Part shown: piece after piece, positions 7,074 to 9,389 of the stretch | Layout of the letters: each line of letters starts with the position of its first letter | Position numbering within the stretch: the first letter of the stretch is position 1 | From: an uncultured Chloroflexota bacterium | GTDB lineage: Bacteria; Chloroflexota; Dehalococcoidia; UBA3495 | Direction of reading: 5' to 3' | Length of the DNA: 9,389 nucleotides | Assembly (NCBI GenBank): GCA_913052545.1 | Contig: CAJXEF010000088.1 | Location: 1 to 9,389, forward strand | Program-made: the position numbers and the translations under genes | The notes under the pieces: generated by a model | The model's database searches: none | The model's input: the letters and a program-made list of their open reading frames with translations, nothing else | What the model was told of the DNA's origin: nothing

Positions 7074-7140
7074 CTTTTACGAAACCTAATCCAGATATTT
7101 ATGTTCATCCTCAATCAGTCCATACTGGTTTAGGTAAAAG
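7074..7140. repeat. long interrupted inverted repeat after the MFS gene
   Basis: The arm at 7074-7094 (CTTTTAC, bulge GAAAC, CTAA, T, CCAG) pairs with the arm at 7125-7140 (CTGG, T, TTAG, GTAAAAG). This gives 15 base pairs with one T-T mismatch and one 5-base bulge around a 30-base loop. It begins ten bases after the MFS stop and may form a 3' hairpin that protects or ends the transcript. No clean T-run follows. Confidence 0.4.
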
Positions 7141-7276
7141 CAACTTTTAAAGTGACCAAAAATAAGTGAAGTGAAAGGGGATAGCACATTGCGAGACCAG
7201 CCGACTGGACGGTTGATCCAATTGTGTATATGGTTTTTCGGTAATGCGACCTATGGACAGGGGTGATAGTGGTAGG

Positions 7277-7293
7277 GCCGACCAGAGGTCGGC
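7277..7293. terminator. GC-rich hairpin between convergent genes (possible terminator)
   Basis: GCCGACC (7277-7283) and GGTCGGC (7287-7293) form a perfect 7-bp stem with loop AGA, the strongest GC hairpin in this gap. It lies 38 bases past the LLM stop. On the plus strand it is followed by AAAA and on the minus strand by CCCTACC, so there is no U-tract. Termination would have to be Rho-assisted or simply not happen here. Confidence 0.35.
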
Positions 7294-7330
7294 AAAATGC
7301 ATAATTCGCAGTCCTTGGCTTCATTTCCGT

Positions 7331-8278
7331 TTAGATAGTTAAGTTCGGTATAACTTCATCAGCCAATATCTCCAGCTGTTCCGGATAATCAAAAGCCGGG
7401 TTCAGCATGAGCATTTGGGCTCCCGCATGGATAACTTCGGATAATAGCTCTACACATCGTTCAGGGTTTCCGGATATTGATACTTCACCTGCTCTATCCT
7501 CAGTCACGCCGTAATGGTTGCAGAAATAATCGGCCATACGTCGTTTAGCTCTTGCCTCGTCGTTATCGACCGCAATATAAATCCTCTTGGATATTTGGAA
7601 ATCATTCAGATTTCTTCCTTCCTCGTCTAGGGCTTGGGTCAATATCTTTACTTGGGACCGAAATTGACTAGTTGAAGAGTTGCCGTTTCCCATCCATCCA
7701 TCACCATATTTAGCTGAGCGTCTGAGCACGTTAGGGTGTATTCCACCGATCCATAGAGGTGGGTGAGGAGTTTGTATGGGTTTGGGCTTCATTTGCTCTC
7801 CCGATAAGTTCCAGTATGAGCCCTCAACATGGGCATAAGGTTGTTCCCAGAGAGACTTAAGAACTTCAATGAATTCCATGAAAAATCTAACCCTGTGGTC
7901 AGGGGGAGCGCCAAATAGATGGTATTGTTCTATTCGACCGCCCAATCCTATCCCGACGATGAGTCGGCCGTTACTGAGGTGATCTAAAGTAGTTAACTCT
8001 TTGGCTAGCAATATTGGGTTGCGTGTCGAAGCTACGAGAACTGACGTTCCTAACTTGATCTTACGGGTTAAAGCGGCCACATAACATAAGAGATTAAGTG
8101 GTTCAAGAGAGTTCACTCCGCCTATTATTCGTTCTTGAACCCACAGGCTTTCGAATCCCAGTGCCTCAGCTCTAGTAACGAATGAACTTATTAAAGTGGA
8201 ATCGACTTCCTCAGAATAGAACACTTGCGGTACCGTAATACCGATCGGAATGATTGGGTTTTTTAACATCGCATTCAA
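7331..8278 (-). CDS. LLM-class flavin-dependent oxidoreductase (luciferase-like)
   Basis: The 315-residue product belongs to the bacterial luciferase / F420-dependent reductase superfamily, TIM-barrel enzymes that use FMN or F420 for monooxygenation or hydride transfer. Typical strings are RAEALGFESLWVQE (37-50), the block RKIKLGTSV then RNPILLAKELTTLDHLSNGRL (72-106), VGIGLG (108-113), and HPPLWIGG (172-179) followed by RSAKYGDGW (187-195). Length is normal. The first usable codon is TTG at 8278, five bases after the stop of the TldD/PmbA gene, with ATG at 8269 as alternative. Neither has a good ribosome site, which fits translational coupling to the upstream gene. Cofactor choice and substrate cannot be decided. 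No flavin reductase partner lies in the window, so FMN-monooxygenase activity would need reductant from elsewhere. Confidence 0.9.
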   Translation of the reverse strand: MNAMLKNPIIPIGITVPQVFYSEEVDSTLISSFVTRAEALGFESLWVQERIIGGVNSLEPLNLLCYVAALTRKIKLGTSVLVASTRNPILLAKELTTLDHLSNGRLIVGIGLGGRIEQYHLFGAPPDHRVRFFMEFIEVLKSLWEQPYAHVEGSYWNLSGEQMKPKPIQTPHPPLWIGGIHPNVLRRSAKYGDGWMGNGNSSTSQFRSQVKILTQALDEEGRNLNDFQISKRIYIAVDNDEARAKRRMADYFCNHYGVTEDRAGEVSISGNPERCVELLSEVIHAGAQMLMLNPAFDYPEQLEILADEVIPNLTI

Positions 8279-8283
8279 CCGTT

Positions 8284-9389
8284 CTAAACTGTTACGCCGG
8301 TAAAATTGAACTTAGCTACCTTAAGTGAAGGGACGTTGGTAGACGAACTGCCTTCATTGATGTGTAGAGTGTTTTCTGAGCCAACCATTTCCACATTTTT
8401 AAGCGCATCTACATATGATTGAGTGAACCTTAGATCTTTGATCGGGTGAGTTATTTTACCTTTCTCGATTAAGAAAGTCCCATCTCTGGTCATTCCGGTC
8501 ATGGTACATCCAGTTGAATGTACTAGCCTTGTATAGAAAAATCTCGTGACATAGATGCCGTAATCAGTAGATTCTATTAATTCTTTCTCGGACTTATTAC
8601 CTGGGGACATGAATAAATTATGAGCTGAAGGCCCTCCCCCCGGAGAAATCTGGTGCCCGGTGGACAATCTACCTTCTTTACCAGCCGTGTAAGAATTGTA
8701 CACAGGGTCACCTATTATGCCGTTGGCAACTACGTCGACCCTTTTTCTAGGAATCCCCTCACAGTCAAAAGGAGCGGGACAACCATTAAGATCGTGACCA
8801 TCATCCCATATGGATATCATTGGGCTCATGGCCTGTTGGCCTTGTAAACCATTCATCCAGCTGCGTCCATCTTGAACCATTTGGGCACCCATACCGTAGA
8901 AGTTTAAGGCTGAGATCACATCATCTACCGCATAATTAGAAAGTATTACGGTGTATTCACCTGGTTGACAGGTAATTGGGCCTTGACCACTAATGGCTTT
9001 GTCTGCAGCCTGATTTATCAATTCGTCAATCTTGAGGTCGCTTATTCTCCATGAACTTCCCTTAGCCCATCCTGCGGATGAATTTGTCATAGAGGTAATC
9101 AGAAGGCCTGCAATTGATCCTACGTGATGAGCCCAGATACCTTTACTAGTCATGACTGCTCGTTCGTTTATTCCAGTCCTACAAAATCCCGCTGAAACTA
9201 ACTTATTCTTTTCTGAATTTGTTGTTATTTGTTTGACGATGTTTGCCCGGGTTTCCGGGTCGGAAAGGGCGGTGGATTCGTCATATGCTGACACTTTGCT
9301 GCTGGCCGATGGCTCAGGTAGACCTAAAAAATCTGGATCTTCAGGCATGAGGCATGCATTCTGTCTAGCTGATTCACGGCATTTAATAA
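8284..9389 (-). CDS. TldD/PmbA-family protein (TldE-like), 5' end beyond the window
   Basis: TldD and PmbA/TldE form a two-subunit metalloprotease acting on unfolded or modified peptides (microcin B17, CcdA). This ORF shows the C-terminal family blocks, numbered from the Met at 9348: PFDCEGIPRKRVDVVANG (193-210), YNSYTAGKEGRLSTGHQ (217-233), and TGMTRDGTFLIEKGKI then LRFTQSY near 284-312. The zinc motif HExxxH of TldD is absent: the matching region reads LSNYAVDDVISALNFYG (136-152), so it resembles the non-metal-binding TldE/PmbA subunit. The Met at 9348 is probably internal. The frame stays open upstream to the right edge, the residues before it (ESARQNACLM) run smoothly into PEDPDFLGLPEP, and full family members are about 440-480 residues, so about 70-110 residues are missing. 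A TldD-type partner would be expected further right. It lies five bases upstream of the LLM gene. Confidence 0.85.
   Translation of the reverse strand, partial: IKCRESARQNACLMPEDPDFLGLPEPSASSKVSAYDESTALSDPETRANIVKQITTNSEKNKLVSAGFCRTGINERAVMTSKGIWAHHVGSIAGLLITSMTNSSAGWAKGSSWRISDLKIDELINQAADKAISGQGPITCQPGEYTVILSNYAVDDVISALNFYGMGAQMVQDGRSWMNGLQGQQAMSPMISIWDDGHDLNGCPAPFDCEGIPRKRVDVVANGIIGDPVYNSYTAGKEGRLSTGHQISPGGGPSAHNLFMSPGNKSEKELIESTDYGIYVTRFFYTRLVHSTGCTMTGMTRDGTFLIEKGKITHPIKDLRFTQSYVDALKNVEMVGSENTLHINEGSSSTNVPSLKVAKFNFTGVTV

Larger units (their letters stand above)
7065..7330. other. convergent intergenic region without a credible gene
   Basis: This stretch lies between the MFS gene (+) and the LLM gene (-). 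A minus-strand open frame of about 64 codons (7130-7324) exists, but its product has no recognisable motif and an unnatural composition, so I do not call it. The region holds the two candidate hairpins at 7074-7140 and 7277-7293 and nothing else I can support. Confidence 0.5.

Noticed and set aside
6830..7114. 94-codon open frame on the minus strand
   Set aside because: It lies almost entirely opposite the MFS gene, is low in recognisable motifs and reads as an antisense shadow.
7185..7240. tRNA-like stretch containing GGTTGATCC
   Set aside because: No cloverleaf can be built and the T-loop lacks the TTCGA core.
7130..7324. 64-codon minus-strand frame in the convergent gap
   Set aside because: No motif, no ribosome site and unnatural composition; it is more likely non-coding.

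Overview
The window looks like a piece of a free-living heterotrophic bacterial chromosome of medium GC, with no phage, transposon, CRISPR or RNA gene visible. The mix of an amidase-signature hydrolase, a luciferase-like (LLM) flavin oxidoreductase, a TldD/PmbA-family protein, a benzoylformate-decarboxylase-like ThDP enzyme and a Zn alcohol dehydrogenase resembles gene content I associate with marine Chloroflexota of the SAR202 type. That assignment is an inference from gene content and has not been tested.

Layout, left to right. Bases 1-33 may hold the last codons of an upstream + strand gene. An amidase (93-1502, +) follows. The convergent gap 1503-1815 is not empty: its minus strand holds what looks like a decayed C-terminal piece of an epoxide-hydrolase-like protein, and a perfect 10-bp inverted repeat sits where the resemblance stops. 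Next come a Sir2-family deacylase (1816-2679, -) and a Zn-dependent alcohol dehydrogenase (2766-3851, -), which read in the order ADH then sirtuin. A divergent regulatory region (3852-4087) separates the ADH from a + strand pair: a ThDP-dependent decarboxylase-type enzyme (4088-5758, TTG start) and an MFS transporter (5817-7064). A convergent gap (7065-7330) with two candidate hairpins follows. The window closes with a minus-strand pair, a TldD/PmbA-family gene whose 5' end lies beyond the right edge (8284 to the edge) and an LLM-class oxidoreductase (7331-8278) five bases downstream of it.

How the genes may work together. The clearest unit is the divergent ADH / ThDP enzyme / MFS group: uptake of a 2-oxo acid, decarboxylation to an aldehyde, and interconversion of aldehyde and alcohol. 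The amidase could feed a carboxylic acid into it, as mandelamide hydrolase does in the Pseudomonas mandelate pathway, but no mandelate dehydrogenase is present here and the ThDP enzyme appears to lack one of the two active-site histidines of benzoylformate decarboxylase. The true substrate is therefore unknown. The TldD/PmbA and LLM pair is a separate, probably translationally coupled unit. Nothing in the window is clearly a new defence or mobile system. The most notable points are the decayed fragment, the altered ThDP-enzyme active site, the atypical sirtuin and the TldD/PmbA-LLM pairing.
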